From Bacillus massiliigorillae (GTDB lineage: Bacteria; Bacillota; Bacilli; Bacillales; DSM-1321), in contig NZ_HG428741.1 in the NCBI RefSeq assembly GCF_000380245.2, positions 3,166,887-3,230,886 of the forward strand: a stretch of DNA of 64,000 nucleotides, in the 5' to 3' direction. Below are positions 51,835 to 62,240 of the stretch, piece by piece. Position 1 is the first letter of the stretch. Every line of letters begins with the position of its first letter. A model generated the notes under the pieces. The model searched no databases and was not told where the DNA came from. It saw only the letters and a list, made by a program, of their open reading frames with translations. Made by a program: the position numbers and the translations under genes.

Positions 51835-52020
51835 ATGCAATTTTATATTAACCAAAGTATTCATATTCATAGCATTAAAATCTCTAGTATCAGCAACTCC
51901 TCTATCTTGCAAATCGGAAGTGCTGGAATCATAAAATCGCTAAGCACACTAGCCAATTCCGGTGAATATACAGAGCCGGCACCGCCAGTCCCAGGCCACA
52001 CAATCGTGGAAAAAAAATAG
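51835..52020 (+). CDS. gerPB: Spore germination protein GerPB
   Basis: This 61-residue protein reads MQFYINQSIHIHSIKISSIS and later ILQIGSAGIIKSLS. The GerPB family is recognisable by the same small-hydrophobic repeat pattern. AAGGAGGAGGATTAGG precedes the ATG, 15 bp behind gerPA. It is shorter than some homologues at the C-terminus but ends in a normal stop. Confidence 0.9.
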   Translation: MQFYINQSIHIHSIKISSISNSSILQIGSAGIIKSLSTLANSGEYTEPAPPVPGHTIVEKK

Positions 52021-52094
52021 GCGTTCACCTATATTAAGCCTTCACATACACTAATTATCATACTTACACGTTATCCATGATGGGGTGAAGATTT

Positions 52095-52688
52095 ATGAAT
52101 AATGAATTCTATACTTATGCTGCAGAAATGAAGGCTTATCTCGAAACGCAAGCAAAACGAATAGCGATTCTCGAAGCTGAAATAACTAGCCTAAAAGAAA
52201 AACTAAAACAAATGGGCGATCAATCACCTGTCAATATTGAGAGAATTGAATACAAATTTGATCAACTGAAAATCGAACGTCTAGACGGCACTTTAAATAT
52301 TGGGCTTAATCCAGCTAACCTTAGTGAATTAGAGGACTTTGCAGTAAATGGTCAATCATATCCTGTTCCATTCCCTCCACATTTAAGAGAACAAATTTCA
52401 CAAGAAATTACGACTTATATTGAGAAAGAATTGCCTTCCATCATCTCTTCTGTAGAAGCAGAGATGGCTTTCAACTCTCAGGGTGAATATGAAACATTCA
52501 TCAAAGACGATTTAGCTAAACAACTTCCCGATCGTATTCAGTACTATATTAATCAGCATCCGTATACGGAACAAAACAGTCGAAATAATAGCTACCAGCA
52601 AAAAATTATTGAACAAATAAAGACGGACATCACGCAAGCTGTTCGTGCATTCTTCACGAATGTGCGTAACAGTATGAAAGGAATGTGA
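52095..52688 (+). CDS. gerPC: Spore germination protein GerPC
   Basis: The protein has 197 residues. An N-terminal coiled coil (residues ~5-40, AYLETQAKRIAILEAEITSLKEKL) is followed by NIERIEYKFDQLKIERLDGTLNIGL, the GerPC core. It is the only large GerP protein. GATGGGGTGAAGATTT precedes the ATG. Its stop overlaps the start region of gerPD. Confidence 0.93.
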   Translation: MNNEFYTYAAEMKAYLETQAKRIAILEAEITSLKEKLKQMGDQSPVNIERIEYKFDQLKIERLDGTLNIGLNPANLSELEDFAVNGQSYPVPFPPHLREQISQEITTYIEKELPSIISSVEAEMAFNSQGEYETFIKDDLAKQLPDRIQYYINQHPYTEQNSRNNSYQQKIIEQIKTDITQAVRAFFTNVRNSMKGM

Positions 52689-52690
52689 TT

Positions 52691-52870
52691 ATGAATTATC
52701 AAGTTACAAATGAAAACTTATGTGTCGGAAAAATTAAGGTAATCGCTGTTGCAAGTGCTTCACTACTACTTGTGGGAGATGCACAAACCATTCAACTCTC
52801 TTCCGCTTATGATACACCACCAGAATCTCTCATTATCGGACCATTAGGACCGTTATCGCCAAAATCTTAA
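52691..52870 (+). CDS. gerPD: Spore germination protein GerPD
   Basis: The protein has 59 residues from MNYQVTNENLCVGKIKVIAV, with the typical ASLLLVGDA motif. I prefer the ATG at 52691 to the GTG at 52685 because AAAGGAATGTGATT is then correctly spaced. It is coupled to gerPC and gerPE. Confidence 0.9.
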   Translation: MNYQVTNENLCVGKIKVIAVASASLLLVGDAQTIQLSSAYDTPPESLIIGPLGPLSPKS

Positions 52871-52874
52871 GAAA

Positions 52875-53279
52875 ATGTTAAGTCGATCCACTCATATCAA
52901 AAACGTTAAAGTTACAAACTGCGGGCTAAGTGCCAATGTACAGATTGGTGATACGAATTACATCGACGGATCATTCGAAGCTATATCCGTTCAACACGAT
53001 TATAAAGCACTTTACGGCGACCCCGAACTTTTTGAAAAATATCCATTTTTCTCAGAACCATTGGCTATACCTATCATATATGAAAATATTACATTTACTA
53101 AATTGGATAAAAAACCTACGATTCATGTCGATCATCTGCAAGTAACGGGTGTTGCTTCATCGGCTGTTTTAGCTGTTGGAAACATTTCACACACTCGAAT
53201 GTCTTCAAAATTATTTAATATACGACGATTAGCAGATCAAGAAGATAAAAATCCTTATTCAAATCCGAAAGGAGGATGA
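52875..53279 (+). CDS. gerPE: Spore germination protein GerPE
   Basis: The protein has 134 residues. HIKNVKVTNCGLSANVQIGDT and the repeat-like HVDHLQVTGVASSAVLAVGN are GerPE features. There is no good ribosome binding site in front (only 4 bp behind gerPD), so translation is probably coupled. Confidence 0.9.
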   Translation: MLSRSTHIKNVKVTNCGLSANVQIGDTNYIDGSFEAISVQHDYKALYGDPELFEKYPFFSEPLAIPIIYENITFTKLDKKPTIHVDHLQVTGVASSAVLAVGNISHTRMSSKLFNIRRLADQEDKNPYSNPKGG

Positions 53280-53284
53280 AGCAT

Positions 53285-53503
53285 ATGCCTGCTATTGTAG
53301 GACCAATTCAAGTAGGAAGTGTAACTGGGGGCTCTATTCAGTTTGGCGATGCCTTCGTCTATTCTCCTAAGTCGTCCGCTAAACTTGCAACAGGATCCGG
53401 CACTGAAAATACAGGTATTTTTATCATTACGAATAATGGTATTAGTGCTACAAATATATTTGATGCTAACGTTGTCGACCAACCAATACTTGGTAATAAT
53501 TAA
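53285..53503 (+). CDS. gerPF: Spore germination protein GerPF
   Basis: The protein has 72 residues from MPAIVGPIQVGSVTGGSIQFGDAF, clearly related to GerPA. It ends near FDANVVDQPILGNN. GAAAGGAGGATGAAGCAT precedes the ATG at 53285. It is the last gene of the operon and is followed by a terminator and the convergent addA gene. Confidence 0.93.
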   Translation: MPAIVGPIQVGSVTGGSIQFGDAFVYSPKSSAKLATGSGTENTGIFIITNNGISATNIFDANVVDQPILGNN

Positions 53504-53560
53504 AAAACTAGCAACACCCCTTCTCGATTGTTACCTTTACTGCTTCTTTACTTCCAAGCA

Positions 53561-53596
53561 AAAAGGAGCCTTTTATCATGATAAAGGCTCCTTTCT
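53561..53596. terminator. Bidirectional terminator between gerPF and addA
   Basis: AAAGGAGCCTTT(T)ATCAT and ATGATAAAGGCTCCTTT form a long stem between convergent genes. Confidence 0.85.
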
Positions 53597-53675
53597 CTAT
53601 ATTTCGATGTTTTGACTTTTTACTCTTTAGTAATTGGTTTACTTTTTAGCATATACAAACCATTATCCCTATACT

Positions 53676-56600
53676 TTACATCTCTAACAAATGACCGCCA
53701 TCATCAAAAAAGTATAGATATTTCTGCTTCACTTCAACTTTTAGTATGCTTTCAATTGCCCTTGCATATAATTCAATTTGAACTTTATAACGATTTGCCA
53801 ATACAGGTCTTGCCTCTTCAAATCCACCTTTAAATCGATCTGTAATTCGATCTGTTTTATAATCCAGTAATACGTAACCTTGGTCATCTGCAAATAAACA
53901 GTCGATAACCCCTTGTATTAACACCATTTCATCGCCCATTTCCCAATCACTATATGCCTCACTAGCTGGAATAACCATAGAAAATGGGACTTCTCGTTGT
54001 AAAGTATGAGCATTTCGCATTCTCTCTGCAAGATCACTATTAGAAAAACGAAGAATTTCTTCACTATTAATTGCTTCCACTTGTTCTTCTGTCAAAAATT
54101 CTTTTTGAACTAAGTCGAACTTCAATTGCTCTAATCTTTCTTCTGTCATTTTCTCTTTCAAGTTCATTTGCTGCATTACTAAATGCATAACCGTACCTTT
54201 CTCTGCAGGTGTCATTTTCTTTGCCTGCATGAAAGCCGGACGATCATGAATGCTTTTTCTTGTTTGTATCAAAGTACCAGCGTCTTCTTGCTCCATAATT
54301 TCCTTTTGACGCTTTAATTCCGTTACACTTTGCTTAGAAAAATGAGTAACTGCAGATTGATAATTGTACCTCCAATTTAACTGTTCCGCGACTTGAGTAG
54401 TATATTGCGACTTTATTTCAATTGGTTTAAATGCTTTAATCTGATCCATGACAGTGTTTTCTACTTGTTCTTCATCATTTTCTTCTTGCTGTAACACAGA
54501 AGCATCGATTACTTTCATATTCCAAACGGAAGAATGCTGAGATAGCTCACTATTTTCAGCATATTGTCCATAAATATCTATATTATGATGATGGCGAGCA
54601 AGCGCTGGTCCTATCCAATCACTATAGCTTTTCGCATTAGCACGTACATAATCCTTCAATAACCATTCATGTTGTTCTTGAGTTTTACTCCATTTCTTAA
54701 AATACCCCTCTGCATCCTTTAACGTACCAATTAACACAAGCTTTTCTTTTGCCCTTGTTAATGCTACGTATAATACCCTCATTTCCTCAGCAATTAGCTC
54801 AAGCTGTTTTTTCTTCTTAAATGCGATTTGAGGTAATGATGGGTAGGTAATACGAAGCTCTGCATTCGTATATTTACAAGCAAATCCGTATTCCTTATCA
54901 AGGAGATAACTTTTTCGTAAGTCCATCATATTAAACTGTCTTGATAAGCCAGCAATAAAGACAACTGGAAACTCTAAACCTTTACTTGAATGAATTGTCA
55001 TAATACGCACAACATCTTCTTGCTCACTCAGTGCTCTCGCTGCTGCTAAGTCATCACCACGATCTTGCATTCGTTCAATGAATCGCAAGAATCGGAATAA
55101 TCCCCTAAATGAACTTTCTTCATATTGACGAGCACGATCAAACAAAGCTCGTAAGTTTGCTTGACGTTGTTTTCCACCTGGCATTCCACCTACAAAATCA
55201 TAAAACTTTGTATCACGATATAATTGCCAAATCAAATCAGATAATGACTTTTGACGAGCAAGTTCTCGCCACTCTTCAATCTTTTCAAAGAAATGCTTCA
55301 CATGATTATAATAAGAAGCATTCTCTTCATTTTCACCATTAAAATAAAAACTTTGTAATGCTTCGTAATACGTAGCATTTGCCTTGCTAATTTTTATTTG
55401 GGCCATTTGTTCCTCACTTAAGCCAACAATTGGCGAACGAAGGACAGATGCAAGTGGAATATCTTGAAGCGGATTATCAATCACCTTTAACAGTGACATC
55501 ATAATGGCTACTTCTGTTGCCTCAAAATATCCCGATGATAAATTACCGTAAACAGGAATACCCTGTTTCTTAAACTCCTCCATAATCTCTGGGGTCCAAG
55601 TCATTGAACGCATTAAAATAACAATATCTCGATACGTAATCGGTCTTTTCATCCCTGTTTTTAGATCTGTTATGATACGTTTTTGATTGATCATCTCTTT
55701 AATTTGCTTTGCTAACAGACGCGCTTCTAAATGAACAGTTTCTAAATCTTCCGCTTCAAAGCCTTCAACTGCTTCTTCATCACTTGTACTATTTTCTTTA
55801 TGCTGATCAATAAAACACACTTCAATTGGATAAGCTTCGTCTTCAGGATAAGGAGCACCTTTTTTTAATTCGGCGTCTTCATCATATTCAATTTCACCGA
55901 CATTAATACCCATTAGCTGTTTGAACAAATAGTTTGTTCCGTCCAATACTTCCTTACGACTACGGAAATTACGATTTAAATCAATTCGTAAACCACCATC
56001 TGTACCATCATGTTTAAACCTTACATATTTTCCTAAGAAGAGATTTGGCTCTGCAAGACGGAAACGATAAATTGACTGTTTTACGTCCCCTACCATGAAC
56101 ATATTACCTTCTGCTTCCTCTTCTTTACTGACTAAATTTAAGATGGTCTCTTGTACTAAGTTCGTATCTTGATATTCATCCACTAGTACTTCTTGGAATT
56201 GATTTCGATAAGCAAGCGCAACTCGGGATGGTTTAATACTGCCATCACCTTCTGTCTCGGTTAAAATTTCAAGACAATAATGCTCTAAGTCTGAAAAGTC
56301 AACAATGCCTTTTTCACGTTTTTCCTGTCCATATTTATATTTGAACTGTTTAACTAATGTAACAAGCATTTCTACATAAGCTTTCAGTTCTTTCATATCT
56401 TTTAAATAGCTTTCTGGCTTTCGAGAGAATAATTCTTTCTTCAAACCTTCTATTAGCTTTTTCGCTGAATCACGAAGTCCTTTGGATTGCTCCGCTAATT
56501 CCTTATCATATGAATCTCCACGAACTTGCTTTAACGTTGAGAATTTCATTGTTTGCATCACATCATACATAGCCGTCCATGACTGTTGCATCGCAATTTG

Positions 56601-57410
56601 CAACTGCTCAACAATCCCCATATCTAGCAAAAATGTTTCTGCACGTGGCGCAGGACCTGCTGGTACTTTCGTCAATTGCGTGGCTTCTTCTAGTAAATCT
56701 TTTGCAGCTGATAATTGTAAACTAATATGGAATTGTAAAGCTTTCATAAATGGTAGAGAATCAATAGTTGTACTCTCATCAATGTTATACATCGAAACCA
56801 TTTCATCTAGCCATTGCTCTGGATAAGGATGCGAGCTTGAGAACTCATGTAATGTACGAACAATATTTTGTAACTCTATATCATTTCGGTCGCTACTAAA
56901 AGCATCTACTAAACGGAAGAACGATTCATTATCTTCCATTCCATAATTCTCTTCAAAAATATCATCTAAAACTTCATCTTTCAGTAATTCCGCTTCTGTT
57001 GAATCAGCAATGCGAAAACCAAGGTCTATATCAATTTCATAATAATATTTACGAATTATGTCTAAGCAAAAAGAGTGCAAAGTACTAATCGAAGCACGAT
57101 TTATTAAACTTAATTGTCTTCTTAAATGCTGAGAAGATGGATCTTTTTTGATAGCACTTTCCAAAGCATCTGCAATACGGTGTCTCATTTCCGCTGCTGA
57201 TGCATTTGTAAAGGTAACAACTAATAATTCATCTACGTTTGTTTTCTCTGATAACAACTTATAAATAATACGATTAACCAATACGGCTGTTTTCCCCGAC
57301 CCAGCTGCCGCTGCAACAAGGATGTCTTGATCACTTGCCCAAATGGCTTTCCATTGGTCACTCGTCCACGTTAACTCAGGTGGCATTGCTGGAATAACTG
57401 ATTTACTCAT
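53676..57410 (-). CDS. addA: ATP-dependent helicase/nuclease subunit A
   Basis: The protein has 1244 residues, standard for AddA. Walker A is AAAAGSGKTAVLV; the UvrD-type motifs VDEYQDTN, GDVKQSIYRFR and MTIHSSKGLEFPVVF follow in order. The C-terminal RecB-type nuclease has LLDYKTDRI. With AddB it forms the Firmicute RecBCD equivalent that resects double-strand breaks up to Chi. The start (ATG 57410) overlaps the addB stop by 8 bp; the GAAAGGACAGG before it makes the earlier ATG (57428) unlikely. In B. subtilis sbcD and sbcC follow addA; here gerPF follows directly in convergent orientation. Confidence 0.97.
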   Translation of the reverse strand: MSKSVIPAMPPELTWTSDQWKAIWASDQDILVAAAAGSGKTAVLVNRIIYKLLSEKTNVDELLVVTFTNASAAEMRHRIADALESAIKKDPSSQHLRRQLSLINRASISTLHSFCLDIIRKYYYEIDIDLGFRIADSTEAELLKDEVLDDIFEENYGMEDNESFFRLVDAFSSDRNDIELQNIVRTLHEFSSSHPYPEQWLDEMVSMYNIDESTTIDSLPFMKALQFHISLQLSAAKDLLEEATQLTKVPAGPAPRAETFLLDMGIVEQLQIAMQQSWTAMYDVMQTMKFSTLKQVRGDSYDKELAEQSKGLRDSAKKLIEGLKKELFSRKPESYLKDMKELKAYVEMLVTLVKQFKYKYGQEKREKGIVDFSDLEHYCLEILTETEGDGSIKPSRVALAYRNQFQEVLVDEYQDTNLVQETILNLVSKEEEAEGNMFMVGDVKQSIYRFRLAEPNLFLGKYVRFKHDGTDGGLRIDLNRNFRSRKEVLDGTNYLFKQLMGINVGEIEYDEDAELKKGAPYPEDEAYPIEVCFIDQHKENSTSDEEAVEGFEAEDLETVHLEARLLAKQIKEMINQKRIITDLKTGMKRPITYRDIVILMRSMTWTPEIMEEFKKQGIPVYGNLSSGYFEATEVAIMMSLLKVIDNPLQDIPLASVLRSPIVGLSEEQMAQIKISKANATYYEALQSFYFNGENEENASYYNHVKHFFEKIEEWRELARQKSLSDLIWQLYRDTKFYDFVGGMPGGKQRQANLRALFDRARQYEESSFRGLFRFLRFIERMQDRGDDLAAARALSEQEDVVRIMTIHSSKGLEFPVVFIAGLSRQFNMMDLRKSYLLDKEYGFACKYTNAELRITYPSLPQIAFKKKKQLELIAEEMRVLYVALTRAKEKLVLIGTLKDAEGYFKKWSKTQEQHEWLLKDYVRANAKSYSDWIGPALARHHHNIDIYGQYAENSELSQHSSVWNMKVIDASVLQQEENDEEQVENTVMDQIKAFKPIEIKSQYTTQVAEQLNWRYNYQSAVTHFSKQSVTELKRQKEIMEQEDAGTLIQTRKSIHDRPAFMQAKKMTPAEKGTVMHLVMQQMNLKEKMTEERLEQLKFDLVQKEFLTEEQVEAINSEEILRFSNSDLAERMRNAHTLQREVPFSMVIPASEAYSDWEMGDEMVLIQGVIDCLFADDQGYVLLDYKTDRITDRFKGGFEEARPVLANRYKVQIELYARAIESILKVEVKQKYLYFFDDGGHLLEM

Positions 57411-60400
57411 GTGCCCTGTCCTTTCCATGTATGATACTTAACACTTCGTCCGCTTTCCTAGGTGTTAATAGTCGATATTGATTTTCTTCAAGTGCATTAT
57501 CAAATAGGCACACACTCTTATATGAACAAAATGTGCAAGGTACGCGGTCCTTTAATTTATAAGGATTAATGATTGTCTGGCCATCCATTATTTCATTACC
57601 AGCCTGCTGATAAATATTATGAACATGCTTTCTTAATGATTGGAAGTCATCATCACTGGCAACCTTAGATGCTTTTGAAATATTACCATTCTTCAACAAG
57701 CCTGCTGATACAATATTCGACTTCCCACTTTCTTTAAGATTATCATCCATAAGATTTAGTACGTCTGCATCACCTAGTAAAAGACCTTTCATCTTAAACT
57801 GTTTAAAAATCTCTTCTTCAATTGTGTCGACATCCATCATTTCATTTGCTTTAATAATGGGATTATGAACATGGAAATAGAGCATCCCAGCTGGATACGC
57901 AGCAGTACCAACTAACGCTTGAGCATGAGCAATTATGACGTCCAAATAAGTTAACATTTGTAACGCCAAACCATAATATACTTCATCGAGATTTACATCT
58001 TTACTACTTGATTTATAATCAACGATTCGCACGTATACATGACCATTATGTTCCGCTTTATCTATGCGATCAATGCGACCGATTAGTTCCATCTGTGTTC
58101 CATTTGCTAGTGTAAATGTAAGCGGAGGAAGTTCACCATTCATACCAAACCCTAATTCAAGGCTTATTGGTGCAAATCCACTATGTCTCGCTTGCTCACT
58201 TAAAACAATAGAAGCTCTACTAATGACATTTTCTAATTTTCGTTTTATATAATGATGACGGTTTGTACTTAATAAAATTTGATTTTGTAATTTAGGAGCC
58301 AATTGATCGACTGCTATATTTGCTAATCGATGGCATTCATCCTTCGTTAATTGCGACCATTCTATTTTTCTTTGGAATAATGTATCTGAAATAATTTTTA
58401 AAGCACCATGAAACATTTCACCAATGTCAGGAGCTTCTAGTCGAAAGACTTTACGATCCTGTAGCTTTAAGCCATGTGAAGCAAAATGTGAAAACGCACA
58501 GCTATTATACTTTTCCATTCGTGACACACTAGCTGTCATACGATTTCCATATAGCTTCTTCGTCGTATCTTTCGTTAATTGACGAGCTTTGTTTTCATAA
58601 AATAATCCACTTAATACTTTCTTAAGCATCGTGCTATGCTCTTCAGATGTAAGAAAATAATTGTATAGATCATACCAAATTCTCTCAACACTATATCCTC
58701 GCTTCTTCGTTTGAAGCACTGCTGTTAAATTAGCAATCGCTACATCATCATTCACCATATATTGAAGCAAACGTTCTTCATCTTCAGCATTCGGCTCATG
58801 CTGCAAATAGACTTCCTTCACATTCGGTAATACTTCTTTTATTCGTTTTACATAAGGAGATGGTATAAGCGATCCGCCTTCTTCATCTCCTAATGGATAA
58901 CTTACATACAGTGCTTCTGACGGTGTAGTAAAAGCCTTATATGCCGTAAACTCTTCATCTAACAAACGTACTGTGGAATCTGGTGCAACTTCCAATCCGC
59001 TTCTATTCAATGTTACACGATCAGCATCCGAAAGAATTCCTTCTTCCGTTGCCTTCATTGGTAAAACACCTTCATTTAAACCAATAATAAATGCTACCTT
59101 ACTATCGCTGACACGTGATAAATCCAAATTCGCTACAATAACTTGATCCATCGCTGGTGGTACTTGCGCAAAATTCATCGCTTGTAAGCCTGAGTCTAAT
59201 ATTGTGGAGAACTGTTTAACAGTTAACGTTGTGTTTCCCATCGTTTCAACGAATTCATCTAATAAACTGATAACCGATTTCCAAGCTTGATCGTGATGTC
59301 TAGCCGTTAAGACATCGCCTCTTTCTTCACAATCTCGCTGGAGTCTTTCTAGCTTTTCAGGAATTGCCGTTTCTTCTAAAAATAAATAGAGCGCTTTACA
59401 GTAATCTAAGCCTGTTTTCGCTCGTTTACATCTTCCTCCTAGACGTGCTAATGGTTCAGAGAAGATATCTTTTAATGCATTTAATTCATCTTCAATTGCT
59501 TTTTCCTGATCGGTTTGCCCTCTATCTTCTAATTCTAGCCCACGAAAACGCCGATACGTCCAACGTTCTTTATTCGTCCATCTATCACCTTTAATACCTC
59601 TTGATAGAACATAGTTTTCTAACTTGTCTACCTCTAGACGCATCTTATGTTTATTTCTCTGTAAAGGATAGAGAAGATCTGTTTTTATAGCTCGAAAAAC
59701 TGGCTCGTAGCGCCAATTTGTGTGGATAATTTCTAAACTAGATCGAATCAATTCAATCAGAGGATGATGTAGCATCGTTTCTTTCTTATCAATAAAAATT
59801 GGAATGCGATAATCAGAAAAGATAGTTTGAATCAAATCGTGATAAGCACTACCGTTTCGAAGTAATATTGTAATTTCTCTCCATCTATACTGATCTTCTC
59901 TAACTAGCTTAATTATTTCACGTGCAACGCCTTCTATTTCAGCTCGACGATTTACAGCCATCATAACCGTTACAGCACTATTACCTTCATATTCTATTGC
60001 TGGTCGTTTATTAAAGTTTTCTTCCAAATGAAAAAGGCTTTTGTTTTTAAAACGCTGTGGATCTGTTAAAAAATAATCTTCTTCTACTTGGACCCCTGAC
60101 TGAATCGCCAATTGATATATACTGTGATATAACTTAGCACTCATGCTAAATAAATAGAAATCAGTCGGTGGTCCTTGACGAAAACTCTGATCCAAAGGTA
60201 ATGCAACAGTAACTTTTTCACATGTTTTTAATAACTCATTTATGACCAGTAATTCCTGAGGAGTTAAACTATAAAAACCGTCTATATAAATTTCTGCATT
60301 TTGCAGATATGTTGATTGAGAAACTTTCTCTGCTAGTAGTGTTAAATAATCTTCTGAATCAATATATTTTCCAAAGAGTGCTTTCTCAAACTCTGTATAA

Positions 60401-60897
60401 ATCAATTCTAAATCATGTAACTTATCTTTTAAGCTTTGCTCGTCTTCTTGAGAAAGTTGCTCTTTCAACAGTTCTTTCATATTATCAGGTGATATACAAT
60501 ATCGCTTAAACTCAATTAACATATCTTCCATACTGCTTACAAACCCAGTCTTACTAGCAGAACGTTGGAAAATTTTCAATTCCTCTTTCTTCTCTTCAAT
60601 GATTTTTGTAATCATCATATTAATACCAACACTTGTTAAATGCATTCTACTCATTCCGCCTGTTTCTTGAAGCACTCTCCAGGCAAGTCGTTTAAAGCTA
60701 AACACCTGAGCAGAAATCATTCCGTATAATCCTGGTGTTTCAGCTAACTTTGACTCTGAAAGAAATGACATTTGATCAGGAACTAAATAAACAATAGGTG
60801 AAGACTGCGGATTGTTATGCAGTTTCGTTCTAATCTCATTTAATATTGCTGTTGTTTTTCCTGTTCCAGAACGACCTAATATATATTGTAAAGACAC
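57403..60897 (-). CDS. addB: ATP-dependent helicase/nuclease subunit B
   Basis: The protein has 1164 residues, the usual AddB length. The N-terminal Walker A is LGRSGTGKTTAI. The C-terminal nuclease has IVDYKSSSKDVN. The four iron-sulfur cysteines are in NSCAFSHFA (one) and CTFCSYKSVC (three), as known for AddB. It starts at GTG with AAAAGGAGTTGTTATT in front. It is coupled to addA. Confidence 0.97.
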   Translation of the reverse strand: MSLQYILGRSGTGKTTAILNEIRTKLHNNPQSSPIVYLVPDQMSFLSESKLAETPGLYGMISAQVFSFKRLAWRVLQETGGMSRMHLTSVGINMMITKIIEEKKEELKIFQRSASKTGFVSSMEDMLIEFKRYCISPDNMKELLKEQLSQEDEQSLKDKLHDLELIYTEFEKALFGKYIDSEDYLTLLAEKVSQSTYLQNAEIYIDGFYSLTPQELLVINELLKTCEKVTVALPLDQSFRQGPPTDFYLFSMSAKLYHSIYQLAIQSGVQVEEDYFLTDPQRFKNKSLFHLEENFNKRPAIEYEGNSAVTVMMAVNRRAEIEGVAREIIKLVREDQYRWREITILLRNGSAYHDLIQTIFSDYRIPIFIDKKETMLHHPLIELIRSSLEIIHTNWRYEPVFRAIKTDLLYPLQRNKHKMRLEVDKLENYVLSRGIKGDRWTNKERWTYRRFRGLELEDRGQTDQEKAIEDELNALKDIFSEPLARLGGRCKRAKTGLDYCKALYLFLEETAIPEKLERLQRDCEERGDVLTARHHDQAWKSVISLLDEFVETMGNTTLTVKQFSTILDSGLQAMNFAQVPPAMDQVIVANLDLSRVSDSKVAFIIGLNEGVLPMKATEEGILSDADRVTLNRSGLEVAPDSTVRLLDEEFTAYKAFTTPSEALYVSYPLGDEEGGSLIPSPYVKRIKEVLPNVKEVYLQHEPNAEDEERLLQYMVNDDVAIANLTAVLQTKKRGYSVERIWYDLYNYFLTSEEHSTMLKKVLSGLFYENKARQLTKDTTKKLYGNRMTASVSRMEKYNSCAFSHFASHGLKLQDRKVFRLEAPDIGEMFHGALKIISDTLFQRKIEWSQLTKDECHRLANIAVDQLAPKLQNQILLSTNRHHYIKRKLENVISRASIVLSEQARHSGFAPISLELGFGMNGELPPLTFTLANGTQMELIGRIDRIDKAEHNGHVYVRIVDYKSSSKDVNLDEVYYGLALQMLTYLDVIIAHAQALVGTAAYPAGMLYFHVHNPIIKANEMMDVDTIEEEIFKQFKMKGLLLGDADVLNLMDDNLKESGKSNIVSAGLLKNGNISKASKVASDDDFQSLRKHVHNIYQQAGNEIMDGQTIINPYKLKDRVPCTFCSYKSVCLFDNALEENQYRLLTPRKADEVLSIIHGKDRAHE

Positions 60898-60963
60898 AAT
60901 AACAACTCCTTTTCATTACCTATTCTTTGTCTCTTTAACGTCACTTACAAAAAAAGCGTAAAA

Positions 60964-61004
60964 AGGCGTTCAAAAAGAGATATTCAATCCTTTTCGAACA
61001 GCCT
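60964..61004 (-). terminator. Terminator downstream of the signal peptidase gene
   Basis: On the minus strand AGGCTGTTCGAAAAG pairs with CTTTTTGAACGCCT and is followed by TTTTACGCTTTTTTT. It separates lepB from addB. Confidence 0.8.
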
Positions 61005-61017
61005 ACGTTTACCCTGC

Positions 61018-61572
61018 TTAAAATTGCATATCAAATTTATCTAATGGCCAATATCGAGCATTTACTTTACCTACAACATTATCAATAGAAACAAACCCAA
61101 AATGTCTGCTATCAAAACTATCCAATCGGTTATCTCCCATAACAAACAGACTACCATCAGGTACTTTTTCAACTCCTGTAAGCTCTGCTAATGTAAAGTC
61201 ACCCGTTTCTTTCTGACCGAAAACATTCTGTTCTTCATTATGTAAGTATGGCTCAGCGAAAAATTTACCATTTATATATAAACGATCATTCTTATATTCA
61301 ACTCTATCACCAGGTAAACCAATAACACGTTTCACATAATCATCTTCACTATTTGAATGAAAAACAATAACGTCAAACCTTGCTATACTTCCAACTTCAT
61401 ACCCTATTTTATTTACTATCAATTTATCTCCATCTTTAAGTGTCGATTGCATCGAGATACCTTCTACTTCATAACTCGAAAATAAGAACTTATAAATAAA
61501 GAGGAAAAGCACTACCCCCAATACTCCTACTTTCAACCACTCAAAGAACACATTTTTATTACTTTCAGACAC
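61018..61572 (-). CDS. lepB: Type I signal peptidase
   Basis: The protein has 184 residues. One N-terminal membrane anchor (~14-31, VGVLGVVLFLFIYKFLF) precedes an external catalytic domain. The serine is in VEGISMQSTL and the lysine in DDYVKRVIGLPGDRV. VMGDNRLDSFDSRHFG is the family box. It removes Sec/Tat signal peptides. In B. subtilis sipV occupies this place. It starts at GTG with ATGGAGAA in front and follows the yhjE-like gene by 11 bp. Confidence 0.94.
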   Translation of the reverse strand: MSESNKNVFFEWLKVGVLGVVLFLFIYKFLFSSYEVEGISMQSTLKDGDKLIVNKIGYEVGSIARFDVIVFHSNSEDDYVKRVIGLPGDRVEYKNDRLYINGKFFAEPYLHNEEQNVFGQKETGDFTLAELTGVEKVPDGSLFVMGDNRLDSFDSRHFGFVSIDNVVGKVNARYWPLDKFDMQF

Positions 61573-61583
61573 GATTCTCCATG

Positions 61584-62240
61584 TTACCCTCTTTCTCTCT
61601 GTTTTTCCCTTGCTCTTTCCATTTCCCTTTTCTTAACCTTTGATTCGATGTCTCTATTTAAGCTTATTTCGATTCTCTTTCCGACATACCAAAGAATAAA
61701 AATAATGATTAATACAATAACAGTACGAGCAGGCTTTGTAATCAACGATGTAATATCATGACCAACGAAACTAATTGTAAAAATCATGACCAGTTTTCCA
61801 GTCAGAACCGCAAACATATATTGTACGCGACTCATATTCGATAAACCCGCTACTATATTTACAACTGCTGAAGGTGTAAAAGGAAAGCAAAGCATTAAAA
61901 ACACAGGGCCGAATCCATGAACATCAAGCCATTTTGTTAATTTCTTTACTTGCTTATTTCTCTTAATAAAAGAAAAGAATTTCGTATGGCCATATTTTCT
62001 TATAACAAGAAAAACCAATATCGCTCCTATAGAAGAACCCACCCATGTAAGTAGAAAACCAAACCACAAGCCAAATGCATTCGTGTTCGCTATAACAAAC
62101 ACAAATAGAGGCAAGAATGGTAGAAAAGCTTCTAGTAATGGCAATAATATCCCTGGTATTGGACCGAACGCTTTATAGTTTTGTATCAATTCTAGTATAT
62201 TTTCTTGGGTGAAAAATTCCTTTAAACTGTCCAAATCCAT
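61584..62240 (-). CDS. yhjE: TVP38/TMEM64 family membrane protein (YhjE-like)
   Basis: The protein has 218 residues with five to six membrane spans. The VTT-domain features FGFLLTWVGSSIGAILVFLVIRKYG and LMLCFPFTPSAVVNIVAGLSNMS are present. The family is linked to lipid handling across the membrane (DedA/VTT superfamily). The C-terminus is highly charged. It forms an operon with the signal peptidase gene. GAAGGAGCATATT precedes the ATG. Confidence 0.9.
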   Translation of the reverse strand: MDLDSLKEFFTQENILELIQNYKAFGPIPGILLPLLEAFLPFLPLFVFVIANTNAFGLWFGFLLTWVGSSIGAILVFLVIRKYGHTKFFSFIKRNKQVKKLTKWLDVHGFGPVFLMLCFPFTPSAVVNIVAGLSNMSRVQYMFAVLTGKLVMIFTISFVGHDITSLITKPARTVIVLIIIFILWYVGKRIEISLNRDIESKVKKREMERAREKQRERG

